Positions 19,147-28,371 are shown, numbered from the stretch's first letter. The stretch: 64,000 nucleotides of DNA from UBA8752 sp002336475 (GCA_943846755.1 OX044365.1:2356001-2420000); one strand, 5' to 3'. The notes: generated by a model not told the origin, from the sequence alone. Numbers and translations: made by a program.

Positions 19147-19171
19147 CGGCCGCTGCGGAGATTGCCATCAT

Positions 19172-19370
19172 TCAGGGATAGAGGGGGAGGTCAGGCGTGC
19201 CTTTGAGCAGGTCGGTCAGGTCGAGGTCCATCGCGAAGTCGGTCATGGTCCGGGCGAGCGCCTCCTTCTCCCACGGTTGGACTTTCTGAGGCGCAGGCGG
19301 CCAGCAGGCACAGGATGAACAGGGCAGGCAGAAAGTGGAGAGGGCGCAGGGGATGGCGAGTGTGGGACAT
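19172..19370 (-). pseudogene. Small DUF4266-like lipoprotein, frameshifted
   Basis: Two frames join into a roughly 65-aa lipoprotein. The N-terminal part, from ATG 19370, has a signal peptide ending in CLLAAC (lipobox). After a one-base shift near 19290 the second frame reads VQPWEKEALARTMTDF, then DLTDLLKGTPDLPLYP and a stop at 19172. The VQPWE..LA..M motif right after the lipid Cys resembles the DUF4266 family of tiny lipoproteins. Usual partners such as DUF3570 are absent. Whether the shift is real or an error is unknown. Confidence 0.5.
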
Positions 19371-19546
19371 GGTTTCGGAGTCAGGTGAAGCCAACGTCAA
19401 TGTTGGATTTTGTGGTGTGGACATCTTGAAGAATTCGTCAACACCCCGTTGTTCCTATCGGTCTACTGCGGTGTTGAAAAAGGGGGCTTGGATTGATGCA
19501 AATGAGGGCGCACCTTGACGCCCCCCATCCGAAAACGCCCCCTGAC

Positions 19547-20323
19547 ATGATGCACCTCGACCCCCGCCCTATGAACCCCGACGAGTTGTCCTTTCAGGAT
19601 GAAGCCCGCCTCATGGCCTACCTCCGCGAGGTGGCGTCCGAGCGCGAATTCGGTCCGAAAAAGCAGCGCGACCTCGACTTTCAGGAGCGCCGCGCCTCGG
19701 ACATCTGGCACAGTGCACGCTTCGACTTCATTCCGGACCGTGACAAGGAATACGAGGTCGTTTGCAAGCGCATGGACTGGTTCCATGGATTGTACCAGCT
19801 CGCCGGGGAGGAACACGTCCACCGCAGTCAGGTGTCGAGCTGGGATTCGGATTGGGAAAAGGTGCCCTTTCCCGGGTGCAAGCACGATATGGAATACGAG
19901 CCGATGTACGGGGACCACAGTCCGTTCCGCAAGGAGGAGTTCAACGGCTATCGGCACGTCCATTTCGGCATGATGTTCCGCGAACGCATCTTCTCCTTCC
20001 GCTCCCGCCAGTTCATGGAGGCGGTCCACGAGTACTACGCCCGTGAGGATTGGATGTGGGACAACAACCAGCGTGGACAGGGCATTGAGACCTTCATCTG
20101 GGACAAGTATTTCGATCCGGACCGCGACTTGTTCTGGCCGTTCCAGTTGGAGCAGGGCGACGAATTCTTCGAGATTTTTGGGCCGCGGTGGTATGCGATG
20201 GGGGGCAAGCCACTGACTTGGTGTACTTACAGCACGGGCATGTTTTGTGAGGAAAGCAGCACCGCCCACTATGGATTCAGGGAGTGGGCCGGGGAAGAAT
20301 CCCTCACTGGACTCCCGTTCTGA
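19547..20323 (+). CDS. Unknown protein, first of a coupled pair
   Basis: About 258 aa from ATG 19547; ATG 19571 (MNPDELSFQDEARL) is an alternative. It is rich in Trp, Phe, His and acidic residues (FHGLYQLAGEEHVHR, MDWFHG, HEYYAREDWMWDNNQRGQ) and looks globular and cytoplasmic. No family is recognised. Its stop overlaps the next start (TGATG), so the two products are made together. Confidence 0.6.
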   Translation: MMHLDPRPMNPDELSFQDEARLMAYLREVASEREFGPKKQRDLDFQERRASDIWHSARFDFIPDRDKEYEVVCKRMDWFHGLYQLAGEEHVHRSQVSSWDSDWEKVPFPGCKHDMEYEPMYGDHSPFRKEEFNGYRHVHFGMMFRERIFSFRSRQFMEAVHEYYAREDWMWDNNQRGQGIETFIWDKYFDPDRDLFWPFQLEQGDEFFEIFGPRWYAMGGKPLTWCTYSTGMFCEESSTAHYGFREWAGEESLTGLPF

Positions 20324-21063
20324 TGGACGATCTCGCACGTTGGATCGGGGATAATCCTCGCATTCGGCTCCAGGAGACCCTCATCGAGCGCATCGGTCTC
20401 CACCGTCGGGTGTGCTCGGAATACCTGCCGATGGTGCAGGGCGTCATCCGATTGGAAAAGGAATTTGGCAGCGAGGATCAATTCCGCTGGCTCCGAGCTG
20501 CTCTCAGCAGCAAGAACCAACCCATCGAAACGGATTGGGTCGATGGGGATCCGCTCAACAGCTATACGCAGCTTTTCGAGGATTACGTCAACCCCACTGG
20601 TACCGAGCTTTGGCATGAATTCTATAAGGCGGCATTGCACCGCAAGGAGACGGTCTACCCGGGAGGAAGGGGCGCCATCGGACGCCCGGTGCTCACCGTC
20701 TTGGCCGTTCATAGCAATTGGGTACAGATGAGGTCCGAGCGCAACTACCACACGCTGGCCGAGGCGGTCACCATCGTGAACCGCCAGCTCGACGTCCACG
20801 GCAAGCGCATCCTCATCGTCCGTATCCTCACCTTGGAGGATCCCATCTATGGCGCAGCCGAAGCTGCAGCCACCGGCTGGCTGGACGCCCTCGTCACCCG
20901 CATCCGTGCCCAGCGCTCCGTCCTCGACATCATCAGTTGGGACCGCCGCCGCCGCCCCGTCCCCGACACCCACTTCGACCGCGACGCCCCACACTCCACG
21001 CACCATGTCGCCGACCTGGCCCTACCGCCCGAACCGCACTGGCGCGTTGACCGTTGGCGGTGA
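20323..21063 (+). CDS. Unknown protein, second of a coupled pair
   Basis: A 246-aa protein started at ATG 20323 because of the TGATG overlap with the upstream stop; the frame is open further upstream. The body is helical with segments such as RRVCSEYLPMVQGVIRLEKE. It ends in an Arg/His/Pro-rich tail with RRRRPVPDTHFDRD. No family recognised. Codon usage matches the GC-rich core rather than the AT-richer genes that follow. Confidence 0.6.
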   Translation: MDDLARWIGDNPRIRLQETLIERIGLHRRVCSEYLPMVQGVIRLEKEFGSEDQFRWLRAALSSKNQPIETDWVDGDPLNSYTQLFEDYVNPTGTELWHEFYKAALHRKETVYPGGRGAIGRPVLTVLAVHSNWVQMRSERNYHTLAEAVTIVNRQLDVHGKRILIVRILTLEDPIYGAAEAAATGWLDALVTRIRAQRSVLDIISWDRRRRPVPDTHFDRDAPHSTHHVADLALPPEPHWRVDRWR

Positions 21064-21181
21064 CTCGACTTTTTATTTACCTTTGTAATGCATCAAGAAG
21101 GTGGAATGTCCACCTGCCAACCGACCCTGCTGGGGCACGGTGGTTCATCGATGTGGGAGCAATCCAAAAGAATACAGCACC

Positions 21182-21643
21182 ATGCACCCACTCTATTTTC
21201 TAGAACCTGTAACCGGCCCGGTTGCAGAGCGTTTCCGTCTCCTTCATGGGGACATCACCAATCAATGCCGGCTTCACGGTACGGTTTTTCTTCAGCCAGA
21301 CGACCGCATATCAGATGGAGGTCAGTCCATCCAGGTGGACCGACGGTGGATCCGAGCTGTAAAAAGACGGGTCTTCCTGGATCCATATTTCCACGCTGAA
21401 AATGAAGTCCCCCTCATCTCAGGGTCTCAATTCGGTGTATTTAACGGCTTTCAATTCGACCACCCCGTTGTGGTGGGTATCGTCGGAAAGAGTCTGTTGA
21501 GTGGCGTAGTAGGCGGCATGAGCATCGCGGTGGTCCAGAAGGACAAGGGGCTCATTCAGAAATACTCGTCCACTGCAAACCCTCAGGCCATTCGACGAGA
21601 ACTCATAGATCAGGGCAGCCATGCCTATTCCCTCCAACGTTGA
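21182..21643 (+). CDS. Unknown protein A of a duplicated A-B pair
   Basis: A 153-aa protein starting MHPLYFLEP. The last 25 residues (STANPQAIRRELIDQGSHAY then SLQR) are clearly similar to a remnant at 54296-54379 that also ends AYSL.R. In both places the next gene downstream is a copy of gene B. Function unknown. It is followed after 10 bp by B, so A and B form an operon. Confidence 0.6.
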   Translation: MHPLYFLEPVTGPVAERFRLLHGDITNQCRLHGTVFLQPDDRISDGGQSIQVDRRWIRAVKRRVFLDPYFHAENEVPLISGSQFGVFNGFQFDHPVVVGIVGKSLLSGVVGGMSIAVVQKDKGLIQKYSSTANPQAIRRELIDQGSHAYSLQR

Positions 21644-21653
21644 TTCGGAAGCC

Positions 21654-22220
21654 ATGAAACATTATGTGATGATCCAACGGCCGGAACTCCCGGCGGACAT
21701 GCATGCTGCCATGTCCCGATTGAATGAACGAACAGGTGAGCAACTCATCGCGGCTTACAATGCCCAGTGCGAATTGGGGTTCACGGGTGTGTATGCACAG
21801 GCGATCCATGTGCTGGCCCTGCACCAACACCTGAAGGCCAAATATGGAAAGGGGCCTCTTCGGATTGAGGACAATGCCGTGCTTACCATGTCGGGCCCCG
21901 TGCATTGGGATGGGAAGTCATGGGCATCGAACAGCCCAGTTCCGTCGGAACCAAACTCTGAGGCTTGTTCGGCTTCAGACTGTGTCAAAGATGGAGCGTC
22001 TAGTAAGGTGTCAAGTCGAGCCTCTGACAGATGGAGTCGAATGGTGAAGTGGTTCCGACAGCGATTGAATTACTTCCGTGCAGTTAATGAAGACTCGATA
22101 AAAACTCCGGGGACTTCCAAATCAGAGGATGATCGGGCGGAATTTATGAAGCGGAAATATGCGGAATTGATGATGTCTCACAACGCGTGGACTGAGGAGT
22201 TGGAGGGGGACGACTTCTAA
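21654..22220 (+). CDS. Unknown protein B of a duplicated A-B pair
   Basis: A 188-aa protein from ATG 21654 (MKHYVMIQRPELP). Its first 95 residues are about 60% identical by eye to the product at 54391 (MRHYLLIQRPSLP), including YNAQCELGFTGVYAQAIHVL and YGKGPLRIEDNAVLT. The second half diverges and is rich in Ser and charged residues. No family recognised. The A-B arrangement is repeated 33 kb away in the same window. Confidence 0.6.
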   Translation: MKHYVMIQRPELPADMHAAMSRLNERTGEQLIAAYNAQCELGFTGVYAQAIHVLALHQHLKAKYGKGPLRIEDNAVLTMSGPVHWDGKSWASNSPVPSEPNSEACSASDCVKDGASSKVSSRASDRWSRMVKWFRQRLNYFRAVNEDSIKTPGTSKSEDDRAEFMKRKYAELMMSHNAWTEELEGDDF

Positions 22221-22533
22221 AGCGAATGGTCAATCAGATTTTATTACCCTTGAATCGAAACATGAAATAGATGAAAAAGAGGGCGTCCGAAGGAGAAGGA
22301 GAGCGGATAGAAACGCTCATTGAAAAATGGTATGCCCCATACCTCGAGGATAACTATGGTGTTGTTTAGCTCGGAATTCTGGCCGTTGACCGAGTCGATG
22401 GTTCATTTCCTCTCCGGGAAATGGTGAGGGTGGTTCGTGTTGAACCAATAGAAATCTTCTGTTCCTCTCATGCTCGAGTAACACAGTATTGCACGACTTT
22501 TTACAACTTGCTCCAACTCGAAACGTCTTGATC
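22221..22533. other. Intergenic stretch with a possible 32-aa ORF
   Basis: About 310 bp, AT-richer than average. One small plus-strand frame from ATG 22271 to TAG 22369 (starts MKKRASEGEGERIETLIEKW) could be a small protein or the truncated start of a lost gene. No promoter, RNA or repeat is recognised. Confidence 0.3.
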
Positions 22534-24066
22534 ATGGATACTAAAAAAGAAATAGGAAGTCTTCAAAGGCCTTTTCAAAAGAAGTTGGACAGGCTTTATG
22601 CGGAAATCGGTGGGGACGAGAACTTAGACCATACTTCCATCCGGAATGATATGCTAGATGCTGTCGGAGAGGAGATGGTGATTCTTGGTTTCCTTCAAGG
22701 CGTCATCCATGGTGCAGGCATTTCATGGACATTGGATGATATTTATTTTATTCCTGACAATTCACTTTCTGACGGACGAACATGGGTTTTGTTCGCCTTG
22801 TGGTTTGATGACAATGAACATCGTTGGCAATTCAACGATTGTGGTTGCTTGGATTTGGGTGTTGTACCCAAGGCGACGGCGGCGTACGAGCTGCTCAAGA
22901 AGTTTGTGAAGCCGGGTTCGGACAAGCATTCTAACGAGGACTACGAGGATCTCGTTGAAGAGTGGAGGTGTCGATCGTTGGGCTTGCCAGTGCCGAAATT
23001 GTCTCGGAGAGATGCTCGGGTGATTGAGCAGCTGAACATCGGAGAGGATCAGCGGTCCCCGAATCGTCCTTCTGTTCGAGATTCGAAATTCACAGAGGGT
23101 GAATTGGTGGCGGTGATTCATGCCTTGGCCATGGTGGTGAAGGCAGATGGTGCCCTTCACGAAGAGGAGTCCACTCAACTGAATGAAATTGCCAGTGACT
23201 TGTTGTCCGTGAATTTGGAGTGGGTCGAGAAGGTGCTCAGTATGGTGACTACCGAGGCCATACCTCTGTTCATGTTCAAGATTCTCGGAAAGGTGAAGGG
23301 GATGCGGGAGGCTAAGAAGGTGTGGCTTTGTCAATACATGTACATCATGGGAATGGTTGATGGTCAGCATGACGATTCCGAAAAGGATGTGTGGTTTACC
23401 ATCAGTTCGGCCATGGGTATGACGGGCCCCGAGGGCGTGGATGCATTCAGTGATATGCCCGTCTTGAGAGAAGCTTCGGAGGACCTTGACAAGGCTTGGA
23501 AGTTTGCGCCGAGATGGCCATTTATTCCCGGCTGTGTGGAGGCGCTCTCTCAAGCGGAAGGGGAGAAGCCCATCGTGCCGGTCAATGGTGAGGGTGCACT
23601 CATTCTCTGGATGAGGCTCGAGGGCTTCGCTCCACGACTTGACCTGAGGCTGAACCATGTGGATGGCCGATTTAGGTTGAGGGCAGAATGCGGGGGTGTA
23701 AGCCGAGCAGAATGGACGCGCGATTTCGATGGGCAACCGGTGTTCGCTGATATTATGCAACTGCTGGCAGAGCCCTCAAGTATCCGGGGCGTCGGTTGTG
23801 TGACGGCGAAGTCTCCGCTCGGCACTTTGTTGGGTGGAGGTATGGATCTGCGAGATTGGAATCCCCGGTATTTGGGTGAAGTCGCTTCAGTTACAAAACG
23901 GATTGAATTTGACGAAGATGATCAGCCTGATGGCATGGGCGTGTTGTCAAGGCTATTCGGCAAGCGCGTTCGCCGCTGTCTTCAGATCAGTTCAAACTAC
24001 CATCTCCCGCCAGGGGTCATGGAGAAATTCCTTCGAGGAGAAGTTCCACAACGATTCAGAGCATGA
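22534..24066 (+). CDS. TerB-like domain protein
   Basis: About 510 aa from ATG 22534; a start at 22489 is also in frame. The middle (GELVAVIHALAMVVKADGAL, then EEESTQLNEIASDLL and later MGMVDGQHDDSEKDVWFTIS) has the paired D..G...E pattern of the TerB/tellurite-resistance helical domain. The N-terminal 150 residues may be a TY-Chap or DUF1828-like fold (WVLFALWFDDNEHRWQFNDC), which is a guess. TerB modules often occur in stress and phage-defence loci. Its stop overlaps the next start (ATGA). Confidence 0.6.
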   Translation: MDTKKEIGSLQRPFQKKLDRLYAEIGGDENLDHTSIRNDMLDAVGEEMVILGFLQGVIHGAGISWTLDDIYFIPDNSLSDGRTWVLFALWFDDNEHRWQFNDCGCLDLGVVPKATAAYELLKKFVKPGSDKHSNEDYEDLVEEWRCRSLGLPVPKLSRRDARVIEQLNIGEDQRSPNRPSVRDSKFTEGELVAVIHALAMVVKADGALHEEESTQLNEIASDLLSVNLEWVEKVLSMVTTEAIPLFMFKILGKVKGMREAKKVWLCQYMYIMGMVDGQHDDSEKDVWFTISSAMGMTGPEGVDAFSDMPVLREASEDLDKAWKFAPRWPFIPGCVEALSQAEGEKPIVPVNGEGALILWMRLEGFAPRLDLRLNHVDGRFRLRAECGGVSRAEWTRDFDGQPVFADIMQLLAEPSSIRGVGCVTAKSPLGTLLGGGMDLRDWNPRYLGEVASVTKRIEFDEDDQPDGMGVLSRLFGKRVRRCLQISSNYHLPPGVMEKFLRGEVPQRFRA

Positions 24067-24601
24067 CGGTAATCGGATTCCTTTTTATCCTTCTCCAACG
24101 GGCAGTTCTAGTGCCGTATAAAGAAGCAGTAGCCGGGCCTGTTGAATGGCTGAAGTTGATTCCCGTCGATTGGCAGGGCATCATGGCCATTCTCGAGGTC
24201 CTGCTCCTCTTCAACATCCTGCAGGAAGCCCGCAAGAACAAGCGCGACATCCAAATGCGGGTGCGCAGTGAACGCCTCCAGTTCTACGCCTTCTTCTGGA
24301 AGAAATGGGACCGCATCCTCGAGGCCCTGCCCCACGGCATTTTCGAGCCGGACTTTCGATGCCTCGGCCCACGACCAAGGAAGCCCTCATGGTGACCCTA
24401 CGCAGTTATTTCGACCTCTGCGCCCAGGAGTACTTCATGTATACGGAGGGCGTCATCGAGGAGTCCATCTGGGTCAATTGGAGGCGCGGGCTCATTTCTT
24501 GCATGTCATTGCCGATTTTCCGAGAGGCCTATACTCAGCTGAAGGTGGAAATGTCCTACCCGGAATTCCACGAATGGCTCTGCCGGCGAGCTTGCACCTG
24601 A
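24063..24601 (+). CDS. Membrane-anchored unknown protein, frameshifted
   Basis: Frame 1 starts at ATG 24063 (ATGA overlap with the TerB-like gene). It encodes two hydrophobic segments (IGFLFILLQRAVLV and IMAILEVLLLFNILQEA) and a basic helix. After about 24350 the sense continues in another frame (TLRSYFDLCAQEYFMYTEG, then PEFHEWLCRRACT) to the stop at 24601. The joined product of about 179 aa resembles small two-domain membrane proteins of unknown function that have a SYFDLC..E core. One indel near 24350-24380 breaks it. Confidence 0.5.
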
Positions 24602-24657
24602 AGTGCCCGTCGGGGAGGAGTGACGTTCTCTTTTGATTGTGGGCTCCGACTGCCTAG

Positions 24658-25376
24658 CTACGCGTATATCGACTTCATCTCAGTTCTGACGATGCGCCCG
24701 GTGTTGTCGTAGTACCGGTATGTAATTCCTCCAAGATTCGTATGCTCTCGCGTCTGTTGGTCGAATTGAAGTGCTGAACCGCAAGCGTGAGGAATTGTCT
24801 CTCCCTGTCCAATGATGACATCATCGCTCGCGCACTCAAAGCAACGGGGCTTCCGGGTGAACCCGAAAAACTCATTGGCAGCCTCTTGGGCTTGCATGGC
24901 GCGCTCATGGGCGTTTTTGCAGACCGGTATCCATTCTTCACATTGTTCAACTTCTTCATTGCAGGCTTGAATGCGCTGGGCGTTTTGCTTCAGCTTCTTT
25001 CCATTCAGGATGCGTTGGATCAGCCCCGGGTTTTCACTGTTGTCTGAGATGAGTTCCCGCAACTCGTTCTTGAGTTCTTTCAGGTGCCATTGTGCACTTG
25101 CCCACGGGAGCGCTTTTCCACCAAACAGGCTCCTTCTGACTTCGGGTGGGCCGAAACGCTCGTATTTGTTGCGCACACCAAAATCAGAAATCTCATAGGA
25201 CCCTGCTTGTCCGGAGTGCTGTTGGGTAATGGTTCCGCACGAGTTGCACCATCCTCTGCGATCTCACTTTTGTGACACCCGACCTCAGGGGCGTAGGCAA
25301 CTCCGGAAAAAACTGAAGACCAAAGGCCCTCGAAATTGCACGCTCTGCAGGAAATCTTGTATTGGCCTTGTTCCAT
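24658..25376 (-). CDS. Zinc-ribbon, helix-rich unknown protein, frameshifted
   Basis: The C-terminal frame (stop at 24658) is open up to 25263 and has no ATG start. Its N-terminal part contains WCNSCGTITQQHSGQAG, and its long helical middle has two more Cys pairs (CEEWIPVC, CFECAS). Just upstream, another frame from ATG 25376 supplies EQGQYKISCRACNFEGLW, a matching CxxC half. Joined with a shift near 25265-25285 they make a zinc-ribbon protein of about 238 aa. Function unknown. It is transcribed toward the frameshifted membrane gene and away from vsr/dcm. Confidence 0.5.
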
Positions 25377-25422
25377 ATTTCTTGTGGTCGAATTCTTGTT
25401 GGGTCGAAATGGAAAGTAATGA

Positions 25423-25596
25423 ATGTACAGGTCTGACATGATGGCCCGCATTCGGGCCAAGGACACCCGGCCCGAAATGCTGGTCCGGCGGTTCCTCCAC
25501 GCTTGCGGTTACCGATATCGCCTCCATGACCGGAGGTTGCCGGGAAGTCCAGACATCGTCCTGCCCCGATGGCGCGCAGGGCAGCGGTCTGGGTAA
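25423..25596 (+). pseudogene. vsr: Truncated very-short-patch repair endonuclease (vsr) fragment
   Basis: A 57-codon frame whose product contains MMARIRAKDTRPEMLVRRFL, then YRYRLHDRRLPGSPDIVLPR and stops soon after. This is the N-terminal third of Vsr, including the Asp in PDIVLP that binds metal. The Cys/His zinc site and catalytic His region (normally VIFVHGCFWH) are missing. Vsr nicks T:G mismatches left by m5C deamination. Its position 67 bp before a C5 methyltransferase is the classic vsr-dcm order, so this is a decayed companion. Confidence 0.8.
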
Positions 25597-25662
25597 AATG
25601 GTTGAAAACTGGCATTGCGATTAGGGGCCTTGGTATGACTTCTTTGTCACCTTTAGAGTTGT

Positions 25663-26997
25663 ATGGTAGCACCCAATCTCAACCCTGAAGACGGCACTTT
25701 GCGTGTAGTCGAGCTCTTTGCCGGAGTCGGTGGTTTTCGCCTAGGTCTGGAGGGTTGGGATGGAAAGTCGGCCAGCAGCGGGTATCAGAAACTACTGAGA
25801 GACGGCGGTGATCAATACCGGGTGGTGTGGTCCAATCAATGGGAGCCGAGCACCAAGCGGCAACATGCCAATGAGGTCTACGAGGCCCGTTGGGGTGCAG
25901 ACCACCACTGTGGTGAAGACATTTCCAGAATTCCTACAGAAGCAATTCCCGATCACGACATGTTGGTCGGTGGATTCCCTTGCCAAGACTATAGTGTTGC
26001 AACCACCCTCCGCAACAGCAAGGGGCTTCGCGGCCGAAAAGGCGTCTTGTGGTGGCAGATTGAACGCATACTCAGGGAGAAGGGGGACAAAGCACCACGC
26101 TACCTCTTTTTGGAAAATGTTGACCGTCTGCTACAGAGCCCTGCAACACAGCGAGGACGGGACTTCGCCATCATGTTGGCTTCATTGTCTGACTTGGGTT
26201 ATGCTGTGGAGTGGCGTGTTGTCAATGCAGCCGATTATGGGATGCCCCAGAAGCGCAAGCGGGTGTTCTTTTTAGGCTACAAAAAGGGCACACCCGAGTA
26301 CGACGCCATTCAGAACCTCAAGGTCAAGGACATGTGGGTCGAAGAGGGTCTCTTTGCCCAGGCCTTTCCCATTGGGTCTACACAAGGGGTCTCTTACTAT
26401 GAGGGGAAACTTAAAGGCTCCCTGACCACGCTGAGCAAAAAATTCAATGCTGGGCCAACGGGCAAGCTCAGTCCGTTTTCCAATGCTGGGGTCATGTTTG
26501 ACCGCAATTTCTGGACCATGAGAGTCAGGCCAGCATGGGACGAGGAGAAGACGCTGCTCGGCGATGTACTGCAGCCCTTGCGGCAGGTACCCAAAGAGTA
26601 CCGCATCGACAAAGACGACCTGCCGAAGTGGAAGTACCTAAAGGGGGCCAAACGGGAACCTCGCGAGAGCAGCAGAGGGTACTCCTACATGTTTGCCGAA
26701 GGCGCACTTTCCTTTCCCGATTCATTGGACAGCCCCTCTCGCACCATCATCACTGGCGAAGGCGGTAAAGCCCCTTCCCGAACCAAGCATGCCATCCGCC
26801 AGGGCCGCACCTTGCGCCGCCTGACCCCAGTCGAACTCGAGCGCCTCAACATGTTCCCAGACAACCATACGGCGCTGGAGGACATCCCCGACGGCAAGCG
26901 CGCCTTCTTCATGGGCAATGCCCTTGTCGTCGGCGTCATCGAGCGGGTCGGCAGTGTCCTCCTCGAGCGGGTGAGGGAAGTTGTGGAGGCTGGGTAG
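25663..26997 (+). CDS. DNA (cytosine-5)-methyltransferase
   Basis: A 444-aa C5 methyltransferase. Motif I is ELFAGVGGFRLG near residue 17. Motif IV is GGFPCQDYSV with catalytic Cys107. Motif VI is ENV at 151-153, motif VIII is QKRKR at 196-200, and motifs IX-X are RRLTPVELERLNMFPD and MGNALVVGVIERVG. It methylates cytosine in a short duplex site. The Sau3AI-like nuclease next door suggests GATC, but that is inference. Start ATG 25663. The two genes form a restriction-modification pair with a broken vsr upstream. Confidence 0.92.
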   Translation: MVAPNLNPEDGTLRVVELFAGVGGFRLGLEGWDGKSASSGYQKLLRDGGDQYRVVWSNQWEPSTKRQHANEVYEARWGADHHCGEDISRIPTEAIPDHDMLVGGFPCQDYSVATTLRNSKGLRGRKGVLWWQIERILREKGDKAPRYLFLENVDRLLQSPATQRGRDFAIMLASLSDLGYAVEWRVVNAADYGMPQKRKRVFFLGYKKGTPEYDAIQNLKVKDMWVEEGLFAQAFPIGSTQGVSYYEGKLKGSLTTLSKKFNAGPTGKLSPFSNAGVMFDRNFWTMRVRPAWDEEKTLLGDVLQPLRQVPKEYRIDKDDLPKWKYLKGAKREPRESSRGYSYMFAEGALSFPDSLDSPSRTIITGEGGKAPSRTKHAIRQGRTLRRLTPVELERLNMFPDNHTALEDIPDGKRAFFMGNALVVGVIERVGSVLLERVREVVEAG

Positions 26998-27030
26998 ATT
27001 ATCCTAAATTGAGACTTCTGCTTGTCTGAC

Positions 27031-28371
27031 ATGTCTCAATACCATTCCATCGATTCTATCCTTGAACAGGCGAAGCGCCTGAAGGGGAAGACGCTGTTGG
27101 AGATTGTTGGATCTCAGGTGCCAGTTTCACCTGGCAACAAGGGTGCCTTTGGTCAGCTTCTTGAGGAATACGGTTTTGGGATTCCAAACAACAGCGCCGC
27201 GGAACCTGATTTTCAGCCCGTTGGTGTTGAGCTTAAAGTGGTCCCCTTGAAACGCAAAGGGAGAGGTTGGGACGTAAAAGAGCGAACCAAAGTTTGCATG
27301 CTGGACTATCACAATTTGGTGGAGGAGACTTGGAAAGACAGTCACTGCAGAGCCAAGCTGAATCAGGTTCTTTTTGTGTTTTACCGAACCGAGGAGTTAT
27401 TGTGGGATTGCCGCGTAGAAGATCACTTGCTCTACGTGCTCGATAACCGCAGTGAATCAGCAGCCATTCGGCGCGATTGGTTAACCATTCAAGAAAGGGT
27501 GAATGCAGGGCAGGCAGAAGATTTGTCTGAGAGCTTGACCACCCGCCTTGCTGCAAGTACCGCTGGATCGAAAGCAAAGGATGTGGAGCAGCCCTTTTCG
27601 TCAGTTGGAGCGCGGAAACGAGCGTTCAGTCTAAAGCCCTCATACACAAAGACTTTGCGGGCGGAATTGATTCAAAGGAAGCGGTTTGATTCAATTCGGG
27701 ATTTGGATGCGTTCAAGCCAGGAACGGATGTAGGAGAGTTCATTCTATCCAAACTCCATCGGTTTGAGGGGCGTCTATTGACGGACATCGGAGCGGAGTT
27801 GGGTGTGCCCATCAAGGGTGGGAAGGCGAGCAATGCCGGTTTCATTCGAAAGATGCTCGGCTTCACTTCTGGCAAAGGGCATGTCAAGGAGATTGCGGAA
27901 TGTGGCATTACGTTGCGCGTGGTTCCTGTGAACCCGGGTACAGGCAGGCTTTGGGAAGCTGTTTCTTTTCCTCACCAAACCCTGGCTGACATCCTGGAGG
28001 AAGAGGACTTTGAGTCCTCTGCTTTGTGCGCGGCCACAGAGTCCATGTTGATTGTTCCGGTCTTTCGAGGGCGCAGCGCGCAGGACAAAAGGGCCCGTTT
28101 GGGGCGTGCCTACTTCTGGGAGCCGGATGGGGGCCACCTCATGGCCCTTATGGAGGAATGGGCCCTCTGTCGATCTCGTATCCAACAAGCAGTATGTGCC
28201 AATCGGCGTCGCGGAATGTTGCCTTCGGAATTGCTGCCTTCCACGGAAACCATTGTGGCCCATTTCCGTCCCCATGCTCGCAATGCTGCGGATACTGAAT
28301 CGTCACTGGGCTTTCCTATTGTCAAAAGCTCGTTCTGGCTCAACCGTGATGCGTTGAGTATGTCGAATTAA
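27031..28371 (+). CDS. Sau3AI/MutH-like type II restriction endonuclease
   Basis: About 446 aa from ATG 27031. The N-terminal MutH-like nuclease domain shows NKGAFGQLLEEYGFGI, AEPDF (Asp60) and VGVELKV (Glu67, Lys69), a PD-(D/E)xK site. The C-terminal half (KLHRFEGRLLTDIGAELGVP onward) looks like the second, catalytically silent MutH-like domain that Sau3AI uses for DNA binding. Family members cut at GATC. It is 33 bp downstream of the C5 methyltransferase, its presumed protective partner. Confidence 0.85.
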   Translation: MSQYHSIDSILEQAKRLKGKTLLEIVGSQVPVSPGNKGAFGQLLEEYGFGIPNNSAAEPDFQPVGVELKVVPLKRKGRGWDVKERTKVCMLDYHNLVEETWKDSHCRAKLNQVLFVFYRTEELLWDCRVEDHLLYVLDNRSESAAIRRDWLTIQERVNAGQAEDLSESLTTRLAASTAGSKAKDVEQPFSSVGARKRAFSLKPSYTKTLRAELIQRKRFDSIRDLDAFKPGTDVGEFILSKLHRFEGRLLTDIGAELGVPIKGGKASNAGFIRKMLGFTSGKGHVKEIAECGITLRVVPVNPGTGRLWEAVSFPHQTLADILEEEDFESSALCAATESMLIVPVFRGRSAQDKRARLGRAYFWEPDGGHLMALMEEWALCRSRIQQAVCANRRRGMLPSELLPSTETIVAHFRPHARNAADTESSLGFPIVKSSFWLNRDALSMSN

